A stretch of 64,000 nt of DNA from Thelonectria olida (lineage: Eukaryota; Ascomycota; Sordariomycetes; Hypocreales; Nectriaceae), in contig JAGPYM010000022.1 in assembly GCA_020736575.1 (NCBI GenBank), positions 248,001 through 312,000 of the forward strand, written 5' to 3'. Positions 10,898 through 22,324 of the stretch are shown one piece after another. Made by a program: the position numbers and the translations under genes. The notes beneath the pieces are model-generated. The model saw only the letters and a list, made by a program, of their open reading frames with translations. It was not told the DNA's origin and did not search any database. How positions within the stretch are numbered: the first letter of the stretch is position 1; each line of letters opens with the position of its first letter.

Positions 10898-12192
10898 GAG
10901 TGGCAATATGCTTTGGCGCGTTGCGATGTACAACAGAGTAAAAAGCAATTATTTCTATTTTGTGTATTCCAAATGGGTCTCTCATCGGGGCCGATGGGTT
11001 CGCATGCATTCGGGTTCATGTGACCTGCTAAAGTTTAGCTCCGGAAAAAGTGGGCTATATGGAGTACAGAGTGATGCATCTGCGTAAAGAGTGGGAGCCG
11101 ACTCGATAACAAATTGCGAATCGGGATATGGAAAATATTCGGCTAATACGCGGAGAAGTGGTCGAGATCTTCACACCAATTGCATGTTTACGGCCACAAC
11201 TCAGCCACAAAAAATCACGTCTTCCAGCGATCCGATGTCACGACCCGTGACAGCCCCCCTTGTCTGCTCGATACGCGTTGCGTGGAATGCTTATACCTCT
11301 TCTATTACGGCGTTAAAAACTTCTTGTGGCAATGCGGTTAACATTTAGGGCTATTCGGTGAACAGACAAGCAGGTGAAAGAAAACACAGCACACATTGGG
11401 GCATTTTCCCATACTAAAACCCTGGTCAAGGTCCCGTGTTTTCTTTCACCCGCTTGACAGAGTACGGAATTTGTGGATGCAAAAGAGAGATCACACAGCT
11501 CTGTCATCACACCAACCTAGCCCCGCTGCGAACCAACAAGCGAAGAACCAACTCCCGCGCTGCGTCGCATCCAGCGCCAGCCGGGCTATGTGATAAGGGT
11601 TGACCAATGAAAAACTAGGGCGGGACACATTCTACGTCAGAGCAGGACCACCACCAATGCGTGGATGCCTCATGTGCGATTGGCTGGAGCAGCAGAGCCA
11701 AAAGCGCATTTCATCCTTGATGCCACGATCAAGCAAAATTCTCGCCAACATGGGTGCCATATGAGACCCTGTGATTCTCTCTCCGTTCCGGCAACATTAC
11801 TGACAAGGTTCAATCCACCCGACCCGCCCTACATATGTCAGGTCCTGCGGGGAAGAAAGGAATCATGACTCAAAACCATAGCAGAAAAGGGGCCGACCAG
11901 GGGCACGCCTCTAGAATGTTGACGTTAGATTCCGTGAGAAGACGGGAAGGAAAGCTCTAGGTAAAGCATTGTAGAGTTGGCAATGGTATCAGAGGATAGG
12001 ACCAACCATTAGCGATAAAGTATTAATGACTCAAAATATGATTTCACGATGCTTTGTGTTCTATTATCTGCTGAAATCATTCTCTAGCTCTCCGTACTCT
12101 CCGGTGATTCTAGATGGCCTAGGATCGTTAAGCATACTAGCCACACCTATCCCTCCAATTGACGTGTACGTTGACAGCATTGATATATAGTC
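10898..12192. other. Intergenic region with an imperfect inverted repeat
   Basis: No gene recognised. 11367-11387 and 11436-11456 are 21-bp inverted copies (CAAGC-GGTGAAAGAAAACAC, one mismatch) around a 48-nt loop. Near 11.04 kb lies the AAAAGTGGGCTATA sequence shared with the 2.8-3.2 kb promoter. Confidence 0.5.
11367..11456. repeat. 21-bp inverted repeat with 48-nt loop
   Basis: The arms match at 20 of 21 positions. They could form a stem-loop or be ends of a tiny element. No target duplication is evident. Confidence 0.75.
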
Positions 12193-12915
12193 CTATTGAT
12201 TCTTCGCGGTGCAACTAGAAGCATTATCATCATGGACCACAATCTCTAGCCATGTTGCTAAACGATTCTTTCCCATTGATCGAGCGAGATCAGCGTAGGG
12301 CCAGCAACCCGGGGGCGAGTCCTTCTTTGCTCCCAGGGAGAAAAGCAGAAGAATAATTGCCCAAGCTTGCTCTTCCGGCAATTGAAGTGCATATACAATA
12401 GGCGTTGCCCCTTCTGTGTCTTCGATGTCAGGATCAACGTCATATTCAGTAACAAATTGAATAATCTCGTCTTTGAATCCCTGTCTTGCTGCCGCATGTA
12501 TGGCGTTGTAACCGCATGGACTATCGGGATGCGCCCCATTGCTCAGGAGCATTCTAGCTGTACTGAGATGTCCACACGAGAGAGCCAGGAATAGGGCGGT
12601 CATACCGCTCTCTTCAGGTTGTTTGTCGATATCCGAAAAGTGCAGGAGCAGAGAGACGACCTCCGTATGCCCGTAAGCTGCAGCAAGATGCAATGGCGTG
12701 ACAAATATACGAGTTGCGCATTCTGGATGATGCTGTAAGGTACCACTCGGAGTAAGTGAGAAGTGACTTAAAGGTAAAATAGTGACTGGCAACATAACTT
12801 CCTCCTCGATACTGCTGATGCACCGTAAATCGTTCATGAGTTTAGAGGTCAGGTCGACGAGAAACTTGACCTTGTGAGACGTTATGTAGGTAAGGACAGA
12901 TTTGAAATCGAACAT
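12193..12915 (-). CDS. Ankyrin repeat protein
   Basis: 240-aa single exon. ATG lies in a good context (caATGt). Ankyrin repeats start around residue 72: TPLHLAAAYGHTEVVSLLL, TALFLALSCGHLSTARMLL, NAIHAAARQGFKDEIIQFV, then TPIVYALQLPEEQA. The N-terminal 70 residues are helical-looking but match no domain I know. Ankyrin repeats mediate protein binding. It may be the remnant of a larger protein, since fungal ankyrin proteins are often longer, but the frame is clean. Confidence 0.78.
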   Translation of the reverse strand: MFDFKSVLTYITSHKVKFLVDLTSKLMNDLRCISSIEEEVMLPVTILPLSHFSLTPSGTLQHHPECATRIFVTPLHLAAAYGHTEVVSLLLHFSDIDKQPEESGMTALFLALSCGHLSTARMLLSNGAHPDSPCGYNAIHAAARQGFKDEIIQFVTEYDVDPDIEDTEGATPIVYALQLPEEQAWAIILLLFSLGAKKDSPPGCWPYADLARSMGKNRLATWLEIVVHDDNASSCTAKNQ

Positions 12916-13976
12916 TGTGAGGGTTATTAAGAAGATGGTGCCAGGAATGTAAGGTTTGTTGATGTGCTAATAAGATGGTGCCAGGCAGGTTAGCAATATA
13001 TGACTCCTCACTTCGCAGTCGCCAACTTGCCTGACTAACAAACTTTCCCCTGAACAAACCATCGCCACTTCCCCTGTCTCAGAGGCGCGGCGTTTATTCT
13101 CTTCTCTATTGAAAGCATTCAGAGTCTGCCTTATAATTTCGTTACTACTTGAGCTTTGCGTTAGAGAACCTCACTCGAGGAGCACTCCACTACCATGGTC
13201 CATCCAAGAGTCTTGGGCACGAAGGATCTAGGTTGTTGGATCGGGTGGCGCGAATCCTCATCCATGAAGTTCCATTAGCATAGCATGCCTACCCATAAGG
13301 CATATTACAGGAGTTTAATGTGTCTGCCTTTTTAGGATCCGCATAACGATTCAAGCCGTTCTGGTCCGCTCCTTCGGATCAGGAGGCCTCTCCATGTACC
13401 ACCTGGACCTATTAGCGCTACCTCATGGTATCAAGTTGCGGGATCCTATCCGTATAGGGCAAATATCCCTCTTCTGTTTTCTGATCAGCACTACGGAATG
13501 AAGCAAAGAAATGTGAGCCAAGAAAAACATATGAGTTTATTGGGCGCCTGCGGGATTCTAACAAACTCGCGTGTGTTTACACACAGAACATCGACCGTCT
13601 CGAAGAGAAGGTCGGCCTCTCGACCAATATTAGCAAGGGCTTAGGGACTGAAAATAAGAGGAAGCAGAACCGCGGTGTTCCCTTTGCGGGCTGCAGGTCA
13701 GTTGGGACACTGATTCCCAAGAGAACTGCACCTTGTCAGGTTTTGCGCCACTGGAGGGCCAATATTACTGTGAGATTGCTCATATGAGCCCTTTATCTCT
13801 AGAGCATCTATATCCACTTCTAGAGGGCGCTGCTCATGCGTACCTCTCCTCTTTGCTCCGGGATTCGGCTGGAGTTGGGCATCCATTACCACTTCGTTTA
13901 TGCAAAGATACACAGCCAGGCAGCAGTCGGTCTTGGAATGGGATCTTCCCTTTCGTTGGGTTATGTGAGATGACTC
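12916..13976. other. Intergenic stretch, no gene seen
   Basis: Short open frames only. A near-duplicate GAAGATGGTGCCAGG occurs twice at 12.93-12.98 kb just upstream of the ankyrin gene. Confidence 0.45.
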
Positions 13977-14706
13977 GTGCTAAGTGAAACCATTCCTCCG
14001 CTTGCTCCTGAATGCTACCCATCTATTAATACGCCCGGTATCCCCCAAGTGCCCCGTCACTATCAACTGGCAGATCCTTGCATGATTATGAACTCAATAG
14101 TTGGCATAATGAATCCCACAGAGTTGGTATCGACTGCGTTGATGCTGGCATCTGTCTTCAGTGCTGTGGCAAGTGTATCAACCTCTGTCAACTCCATCCT
14201 GTTGTATCATAACGCTCAACGGAATCGTCAAGAGCCTGGCTTAGTACCCATGGTCCCTCCATCGATTTCTTCACGGTATCCTCGTTCATTCGCGGTGACG
14301 GTGATTACACAGTGGATTAGAGAAGTAAGTAGACTTCCCAGTTTCTGTCCAATTCTAACGATTGAAAGTGTTGTGTGCTGGTGGTTCTTGGAGCCGAGGG
14401 CAATGTGCCTTTGCTCCGTGGCCCCCCGCGCTCCTCCAGGCAACAACGGGGGTGCCGTTTATTGTTAGCACCATCCTGGCTCCCCGGAATGCAGTGTTTA
14501 ATGAACTCTCAGCAGCATCAGCTATTACTTTCTGGTGCGGGATGGTACTAGAGTGGATGCTTATTATATTGCACACCTCGGACCAGATTACAAAAATTAA
14601 GATTATTATGCTAATTGAGACTTTGGCCATGATAGCTAGTGCTATGGCTCTGAGAACAGAGTCGGTAACGATCAGGCATTTAGTAGGTACTGCCCTAAGC
14701 TTCTAG
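13977..14706 (+). pseudogene. Frameshifted unknown gene with hydrophobic segments
   Basis: The first part (to 14324) runs into a canonical GTAAGT donor, with an acceptor at about 14368. The second part is open in one frame only until the C-run at about 14.42 kb. Beyond it the convincing frame (LLQATTGVPFIVSTILAP..., MVLEWMLIILHTSD) is shifted by one base. The first part has no ATG near its start; the first in-frame ATG is at MIMNSIVGIM. Segments around VSTALMLASVFSAVASV and WCGMVLEWMLIIL look like membrane helices. The family is unknown. The 3' end belongs to a repeat also present inverted near 29.7 kb. Probably a dead copy, though an unrecognised intron is possible. Confidence 0.5.
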
Positions 14707-14970
14707 CCGAGACTAAACTTACACTAAGTTAGTAGATTCTTTCGAATGCTTTTGGAACCCACGACCTTCTCGTGTGCTTTATACCGGCCGTTGAAAAGTT
14801 ATGGACTAAGAATTTAAGACGGGAGTCTCCTTCCGAATTGTTACCTCGACTTCTGCGAACGCCAGGAAGGAGACCATTTCCACCAGGGGGATTAAGCTAG
14901 ATCCGACTTCGGGACATATCTGTTATAAATAGGGGTTGACTGAGATTCTCTGGCGACGGCGAAAACTTAA
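14620..14970 (+). repeat. Dispersed repeat family, copy A
   Basis: Corresponds, in inverse orientation, to about 29.49-29.83 kb (copy B). Shared stretches include GCTATGGCTCTGAGAACAGAGTC, the TTCGAATGCTTTTGGA block and the ACCTCGACTTCTGC block. Copy A differs from copy B mostly by C-to-T and G-to-A changes. Confidence 0.8.
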
Positions 14971-15015
14971 GAGTTTGAAACCCCGGCCCTATGTAGAGTA
15001 CCTTGAGGCCCTTCG

Positions 15016-15231
15016 TTGAAAGAACTGGGTGAGGTCAACACAGGTGTCGCCAACGAGATTCTCACCGCGCTCGGGCGATTGCATCAGCACCGAGTTCTCC
15101 ACTGCGACGCAGAGCCACGCAACGTGCTCTACGATAAACGCACTGGTAGATGTATGATCGTGGACTTGATGTTGGCGGAGTTCCATGCCCAACAACCTCC
15201 ACAGGGATTATTGACGGCACCAGCCAATTGA
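15016..15231 (+). pseudogene. Protein-kinase-like catalytic-loop fragment
   Basis: The 71-residue frame carries a kinase catalytic loop: HRVLHCDAEPRNVLYD (H-x-D-x4-N), followed by an MIVDL element at the DFG position. No N-lobe (glycine loop, VAIK lysine) precedes it, and no activation or C-terminal segment follows. There is no ATG. It is a truncated remnant directly behind repeat copy A. Confidence 0.65.
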
Positions 15232-15845
15232 TGAGAATTATCTAAAGAACAAAAGGAATTGAACAGCCATGTGTTCGAGTACAGCTATTTAAGCTCATGT
15301 CGTTAGGATTGAAATCCTTAATGCGACAAGCTAGACGTGAAACCGGATACACGAACCCAAGTTATGAGCCGCGTTTCACATTGCACAGTGGAACCTGGTG
15401 GTGATATGCGGCACGCAATCTTTGCGGGCGAGTTTGTCATAGTTGTGCGGGGTCTAGGATGCACGAATGTCAATTGACAGCGAATGGAAACCTATGAAGC
15501 GCATGATGACTGGTAAATCTCCAGATGTCTATGTAGTTAGCGAAAGACTTCAAGGGGCGTGAGCGAAACTTTCTATGCTGAATTCAACTCAGGAAAATTG
15601 GACTGAGAGGTATTTCGCTTGTCACATTGCAAAAGAAGTCATTGGAAAGCTCTTGATTTCCTCGATCTAACGAGTGGCTTGGGGCCCTATTTCTAGCTGT
15701 TCAGTGAGGCCCTAGCTGAGGGGTTGTTACAGTGCTTGAGACGGCTCTCTGACCGGGAGTTCGGACCTCCGGCTAGCCGGTCTGATCTTGACATCGCTTA
15801 TGCGACGTTGCGGGTCGTTTGCTCTCCTATAAGCAAGTTGTCGAA

Positions 15846-16330
15846 ATGGCGCGTCTAGTGAGCTACACCTGGCCACAGCTGTTTGATGAATTTGAGGTTT
15901 GCATAATACCATCAAGTTCGAGAATCTCAAATGTTTTACCAACCCTCCCCTTATCTGCCGAAATCATTACAAGAAGAATGACGAGCGATGAAAGGCTTCT
16001 CAGTCGATACCTCGAGCAACTACAAGCACTATCCCCTCATAATCTCAACAACGACATTGAAAAGGCCTGGCTTGGGGCTCCAAGACCCATTGTTCATGCT
16101 GAGATTCTTGTCCATCATTGGCTAGAGAATACGCAAGGAGGGATCCGACCAGAACGGTTCTTCAAGCGTTGGAAATTCATTGGAACCAGCAAACCACCTT
16201 GCAAGCTTTGTTCTTATTTTTTCGACGAGTATCCAACAGATGTCCAGGTTCGTCCGTCACACCAGAACGTCTATTTTCCTTGGAGAATGCCAGATATCTA
16301 TGAACACCAAGGCCATGAAGCAACAACGAC
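15846..16330 (+). pseudogene. OTT_1508-type deaminase fragment, 3' end replaced
   Basis: The frame has the zinc-binding signatures of the fungal OTT_1508 deaminase family: IVHAEI (codons from about 16089) and GTSKPPCKLC (PCxxC, to about 16213), then VYFPWRMPD. These would bind Zn for a nucleotide- or base-deaminase-like reaction; the substrate is unknown. Members usually have a long N-terminus, which is absent here; the first ATG in the frame is at 15846. From about 16.31-16.33 kb the frame continues to 16448 only because it reads the antisense of a pogo transposase remnant. The gene therefore appears truncated by an insertion. Confidence 0.7.
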
Positions 16331-16860
16331 ACGCACACAAGTAATCGGCAGAATCCCGACTCGAATTCCGCATTCATCTTTATTCCAGCTTTCTGATGGC
16401 CCGATATTGTATTCCTTCATGACTTCCCCGAGGTTTCCAAAGAACTGATTGAGGTTATCAACATTAGAGGCTTCAAATGACTTGCGTGCTTTGGAAACAG
16501 CCTTAAGGAATGTCTTCTTAAGTTCCTTTATGTTGTTCTCGAAACCTAGGATACCACATCCTAGATAGAGGCGTGTTGATGCCTCAGCTTCGAAGCAATT
16601 CCATTGTGGCCTCTTCAACTTGACTTTTTTCAGCCGGAAAACCCGACCTTTCGAGCCACACGATATAGGCAACCAAGCCAGCATCTTCTTGCGGCGTCAG
16701 GAGGCTAGGGCGGCCTCGTTTTTTCGATAAGTCGGGAGATGACGATAACTTCACAATGCGTTAAGCTTGAGACTTCGAGACACTGAAATCAGTGGCAAGT
16801 TAGCGATAAGTTGTTGGCTTATTGAGGGCTTTGGCAGCGGCACGGGTGTTGTGATGTGAG
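16310..16860 (-). mobile_element. Decayed pogo/Fot1-like transposase remnant
   Basis: Read on the minus strand in several frames it shows pogo-family blocks. These are an N-terminal helix-turn-helix-like stretch (ATDFSVSRS), AGLVAYIVWLERSGFP, then SKARKSFEASN, FFGNLGEVMKEYNI and WNKDECGIRVGI. The last contains the first catalytic Asp of the DDE triad (KDE). Frame breaks occur between blocks, and the later catalytic residues are missing. No terminal inverted repeats were identified. It overlaps the false C-terminus of the deaminase frame. Confidence 0.75.
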
Positions 16861-17157
16861 GTCGGATTACGAGCCTCGATGATAGCTGCAGCCTTAATTT
16901 TTTCTGTTCTATGCATCTGCAGGGGTCTTTGCAGCCTTTGGAAGGTTTCGGACGCGTGCCATAATCGGCGCTGTTCTGGGTTGTCGTGAAAAGGTTACAA
17001 TTTGGTGGTGTTTTACGAGGAACGCGGACAGGACAGATCAAAAACAGCTGTCCCGCATTTTTGTGCTTGTCCCTCATTTTTGTGACCAAGTAAGAGGCGA
17101 GTGCCTCTTGGTGTGCCGGCGGGCCAAAAGCCCACCCTTACACCAACGGGTAGTTTT

Positions 17158-17232
17158 GGTTGCCGAAGGTTAGTTACCGAAGGTTGGTTGCCGGAGGTTA
17201 GTTGCCGAAGGTTAGTTGCCGAAGGTTGGTTG
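17158..17232. repeat. 14-bp minisatellite (GGTTGGTTGCCGAA), about 5 units
   Basis: Head-to-tail units of GGTTAGTTGCCGAA and close variants. The array ends in GGTTGGTTGTTAAAAATA. The same unit and the same end occur inverted at 60.49-60.63 kb. Confidence 0.9.
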
Positions 17233-18675
17233 TTAAAAATACCTCTCTGTGGTCCAGTCTATAAGGGAATATGTATCGCCTCTCACTCCTTCTTATTATA
17301 ATTAATAGCTTACCTAGCCTCGTATTAATATTAAAGGTGTGTTAACGGTAGTTCTACTGTAATCGCGAAGTCGCTGCTTCCGCCTCCGGAAATGGCGGCG
17401 CCCCCGTTCGGGCATGGCGCCATTGCCGCTCACAACCAACGGGTACATCACGTGACACCCTCCATATAACGGCGCGGCTTCCGCCCAACCTCCATCGACA
17501 CTCGTAAACTTGTATTCTTGACTTGTGGCCCTCCTTGCTCGTCCTTTTATCTCCAAACTGGACCCTCATTTCTCCCCAAGCTTGCCGCGTTATCGGCTTG
17601 GTTGCATGGCCTCGCTTCTCTCGCTCTTGGACCTCTTTGACGTTCATACCGGCCGCACTCCCTTTCTCTGTCATTTAGGACGACCAGTCGCATTGTGATT
17701 GCTTCGCAAATGCTCGTTTCTTTTTTATCTCTTTAACGTCTCTTCCACATTGTACGAATTTTGCCCTCGTCTCTCTTGCCTGGTAACTATCTACTGACTG
17801 ATCCGAGTGATACCATCGTTCTCAAGACTGGTGCTCTAGCACTATTGCATCCTCCCGTCACCGCCATCCATTCTCTTAAGCAGCAGGCGTCCCAATGGGA
17901 ATGTTGATCCTCGAGAGGCCTCCAACAGGGGATCTAGCCAGTCTCGAAAATGCCGCAGTGGCTGACTACGTCAATGCTTAATGTCACATGTGCATTAGCG
18001 GAGATGGCGCTGTTGGTGTTCAGTTGCGCAGACCGGAACCTTTAGTTCCAACGAGCTGACGCGGCTTGCGGAGGAGTCAGGCCATCGACTACTGGTGGTA
18101 GCGGCGAGCCTGCTACGCCGATCTCGCGTTGCGGAAGCCTTGGTGCACAACAACCCATGCCTGACGCACTCGTTCCCGTTACACTCGGGTTTCCTTGTGT
18201 TCAGCGGGGAGCCATCCGGTTGTTGGTCGCCCGTTGCCTCATTTCCATTGCCCGAGACGGAAGGTGGAAGTGTTGAGAGGCTGGCGCCAGTGCTACGACA
18301 AGGGGACGGGTGTGTCGTGGCCTCGGAGCATGACCAATTAGCAGTGCGGCACTCCTAATAGCCTCCACTGCAAGCCATGGGCTCGATTGGCCGTGGACTT
18401 TGTCGGTGCTGCCTTGGTTGCGATTATGAGATGGATTCTTGACCTGGCTGAATTGCCTGAATAGAACATGAGGGTGTGTTGGTTGCATAAGCGGATGGAG
18501 AGGATTTCCGCGGCACGGCGAGTTATGACTCAACCGTTACAGCGAGTGGCTGTGATGGTGCTATTCTTGCCATGGGGATGTCAGATACACTCGGGGATGA
18601 CGCATTCGTCTTGAATCACGATGTTTGGGCTCCCGGATAGAATCGCTTCCGGGCGATGCCATCCAATGGAGATGA
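17233..18675. other. Intergenic stretch, no gene seen
   Basis: No supported coding region; short frames on both strands lack domains. Confidence 0.4.
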
Positions 18676-18830
18676 CGAGAGGCAGCCAGCTGATCAAAGT
18701 CTGACAAGCCATGCCGCAGGATGAGGAGATGGAGGAGAAGGATGTGATCATGCCGGATCATTCCTCTCCGCTCTGGTCAAACCACCTGCCTTGCCTGAAG
18801 AGGCAGTTCAAACGTCACCTCGTGGGCTGG
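18676..18830 (+). pseudogene. Relic of the 5' region of the HET-s-like gene
   Basis: CAGCCAGCTGATC-AAGTCTGACAAGCCAT and the following GATGAGGAG...GAGAAGGATGTG, CATTCCTCTC and TGGTCAA blocks match 33.42-33.56 kb. Homology fades at about 18.82 kb, before the HeLo helices. The translated relic (PQDEEMEEKDV, DHSSPLWSNH) parallels QDDEKEKDV and GHSSLPWSTH at the other locus. Confidence 0.6.
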
Positions 18831-19190
18831 CGGGCGAAAAGGGGGCGCCTCAGACGAATCACGCATGAGCGCACGGCCAAGCAAGCTATCTCACCGAGGT
18901 CCCTATCCATTTGCCAGTGCGTCGAGTCGGTCCGGCCGTTCTCTCCCAAGCCCAGCTGAATCGAACCCTTGTCATGGAGGGTCGCTACTTGGCCCTGTTG
19001 GCTCGACGATCAAGGAGCTCTCGCTTCTTGACGAAGGGCGCCGGTTCTACTCTCGGGGGCGGAATGGAGAGCGCGACTGAACATGAGCTGGAGATTTCGC
19101 TCCCGGGTCGTTCTTGATCCTGCAACGCTTCTATCCACACCTCATTTCTGACCCATCTCTTTGTTTTACGTTTGCCATACGCTCGCAACT

Positions 19191-21374
19191 ATGTACCGTC
19201 CCTTGGAAATCACCCAATGGAATCCTTCCCAGTTACAGCGAAAGCCCAAGCCTCCTGCAACCACTAGGGATCGTGGACCGCGACCTTACCTTTCTGATGC
19301 CTGCTTTGCTCAGTCTATCGCGTGTCACGCGGAGAATTCCTCGCCTATTATTATAGGCGGGGAGGATTCGACCGATGCCAACCCCTACGCAGGGTTTCCG
19401 TCGATTGAGGAGACCATTGACGAGGCAATACGCTCTGCGGCCGATGATAGTGTAGGAGACAGAATCCTCACATTAAAAGCCACAGCACTATCGGATCTTG
19501 ACAAGAACGAGCGTCCATGCAACCGTAAGAGTCGAGCTATTGTCCCAAATCTAATCCTGAGACACCGAGCTGACGAAGTCAAGTAGATTCTGCAATTGAT
19601 ATTGAGGCGGGGGAAGGTAGTAATAAGGTGTCTCTGACGCAAAACGCTGCCCCGAAAGCCCCTTTTTTGACCTCCTTGCGCGAAGGTGAAGATGCTTTTC
19701 CGTCAGTGTCTGCAGGGGGAGCCTCTCACCAACCAATCTTAATTCCCTCCGACGTTGACTCCGATACAGAAGACTCCGGAGACGATGGCCGGGCCTCCGA
19801 TGACTCTGATACATCGCTTCCACCCGCTCACGAACTTAGGATATCCGTAACTCGGTCGCGACCGCGCCTCACAAGCTGTATGAGTAAGTCCAGAAACCCA
19901 TTGCACTCCAAGAAAACGCTAGAAACTAACAGCCAACCTAGCAAGCCCAGTTAGGAGACCGGGCAACCGTGATGATACCCATTCAGGGAAACCAACTTTG
20001 CTCGATGGCAATGCGACATGTGTCGACATGACCACTGAATCACAGAAGCCTGCGCCTCACAGCGCGGTTGGTTCCTCAACTCCGGCACATGAATCACCAG
20101 GGCCCTATCTTACGCATCCTGACCTAAATGGGGTTCCTTGCCAAGGTGATAACATACCTGCGAGCGACACCTCCACTCGCCATGAGACTATCCCTGAGAG
20201 TCCTCGCGGAAGTCCCGGAAACCTGACCCTGGACTCCCCTGAAGGACAGGATCTTGCGATAGTTGGTACTACGAAGCCAGGCGCTGTCGCCAGCGGTGCT
20301 AGTCTAACCAGAACAGCGACCTCTTCATCGCAGAGTGCTTCAGATCCTTCGACCTCGGCACACACGTCACAACCGGTAATCCTCGCACCGCTCGAGATGG
20401 CTGAAGTTTCGAACAATAGCGGTGACGTGCCCCTGAGCGCGGCTCCTTCACGCTGCAGTATTCCTGGAACACGGGACGCATCTCCCGAAAGACAACTCTC
20501 GCCAGAAACGTCCCAAGTTCAAGGCCTCGCAATGACTGGCTGCGAATCCAGCGACGTTGAAGCCCAAGCTCATGCAGCCACATCTGGATTATCATCAGAA
20601 ATTCAAGAGGCGCCTTCTCCGTCTCAGACTCTGATAACGCGCCGCCGTTCCCGTCGTCAAGCCGCGCTCAGGTCGATACGCTACGACGATGACAGTGATA
20701 GCGACCTAGACGGAGACTCCCAGGGGAGCGAAGATCTTGACCACACGAATCTACCACGTCACAAGGGCTTCTGTACTTCTGGCTCGGCTGTCGAAGAAAG
20801 GAGCCTCGAAGGCGAAACATCGGATGGGGATGAGCAATGCCCACGCAAGCGCCGTAGGCTCTCAGAATCCTCTACTGGCCTGGTGCGCCACGCAACTACA
20901 AGCGTCAAGGGTAGAGCATCTCTGAGATCTACCACTCAATCAATCAAATGGGGTAACCATTCTCGGGCAAGCGGGATTCTTAGCCCAGCATTATCGCAGG
21001 CAACATCCATTGAAGCTGAAGTTGGGGCGGTTCTCGCCAGGTTCGAGGAATGGCCGCTTGAGAATGTTTCACTGAAGCGCATAACGGAGAATGGCAGAGC
21101 GACCTTCCAGTTGCAATTCGACTGGACTCCTTGCGCTGATCGGGGTTGTGTTGATTCACCCTCAACACAGACAGTCCACAGGGCCAAGAGGGCTTCGGCT
21201 TCGAGAACTCATTACACGACTGAGGAGGACGACCTTCTCCTCGAGTTGAAGGAGAGAGAGAGGCTCGCATGGCCCGAGATCCACAGGCGGTTTACCAAAA
21301 CATATCCTGCGCGGTCGGTCCAGAGCCTACAGGTACACTACTCTACGAAGCTTAAGAGTCGGGAGAGTTCCTAG
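19191..21374 (+). CDS. SANT/Myb-like DNA-binding protein, three exons
   Basis: Exons 19191..19524, 19584..19883 and 19942..21374; introns 59 and 58 nt with GTAAGA/GTAAGT donors and GCTGAC/ACTAAC branch sites. The product is 688 aa. The last acceptor could instead be the CAG at 19950; the frame is the same. Most of the protein is disordered, Ser/Thr/Pro/Asp-rich, with acidic (DDDSDSDLDGD) and basic nuclear-localisation-like (PRKRRR) patches. The C-terminal 55 residues form a SANT/Myb helix set (HYTTEEDDLLLELKERE...LAWPEIHRRF...RSVQSLQVHY). Probably a chromatin or transcription factor. Partial copies lie at 21.6-22.0 and 45.2-45.8 kb, so it belongs to a locally amplified family. Confidence 0.85.
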
Positions 21375-21556
21375 CATGTTATTGGCGGTGTAGGTCAAGC
21401 CTCACCCGGCCAATTCTCGTCTGGAAATGCGTCTCAATGCAAAGGTCTATAGTCTCCAATCATGCGAATCGTGTAACATGTCCCATTTCTATCTCCCTCC
21501 TACCTCTAGCGCAGTCCCTTTGTGCCATTCGTAGATTGTGTCTTCAAAGATAAAAT

Positions 21557-21990
21557 TATACCGTTATGATCGGCCTCTGTCGACTTGCTTCTAACCGGTG
21601 CTGCGTTTTTTCTCTCTCCATGGATATAAGGGTGGCACAGCACTGGGAAGCACCTGCGTCGCGGCCGCCCACCCTTGCGCCGCTTGACACGGACGATGCT
21701 CTGTGTCGAAGCAATGACATATCTGTGAGCGCTGCTCCTTCAGGTCATAACAGCATTCCTGGGACATGCGACGCGTCCCCCAAGGGACAACCATCGCTCG
21801 ACACTCCTCAAGGGCAAGATCATGAGACGAGTGGTCGCGGTTCTGAAGACGCCGACGCCCATGAACTGTCCGAGGGCGCACCTCAATCGTTATCAGGAGC
21901 CCAGGTGCCCCCTTTTCCGCCTCTGGGTCCGACAACGCGCTGCCGCGCTCGTCGTCAGGCCGTGCATAGATTGGTCCATGATAGGACCTT
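21557..21990 (+). pseudogene. Partial copy of the SANT gene middle region
   Basis: Codes for fragments parallel to the intact gene: LAPLD, SAAPS, SIPGT-DASP, and RARRQAV beside the intact RSRRQAAL. The SANT domain and both ends are missing. The first 55 bp (TACCGTTATGATCGG-CTC...) recur at 35.01-35.06 kb. Confidence 0.75.
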
Positions 21991-22324
21991 CATCGCAAGT
22001 GTCTTCATTCCTGGCATCTGTCCGTTGATTCTCTCCATGGCTTGTTCGTACGCACGAGTGAGGACTTGATCCTTCTGATCTTCGCCTAATCCTTGACCTT
22101 GCTTCCGGAAAGTCTCCATTGCGCTTCGGATATCATGTAGTGTCAGCTTATCGCTAAGTAAACTAAGGTAGAGTTGTGCCAAGAGAAACCTGCGGATAGT
22201 AATGGTGATGATGCCTCTGATCTTTAGATCGACTTTCATACTCATCCTCATCCCTGTGACGCCAACGTTGTGGGCAGTCCCTATCCCAGTCACGGTCCCT
22301 GCCTCAATGTCGACCTCGGTCCTA

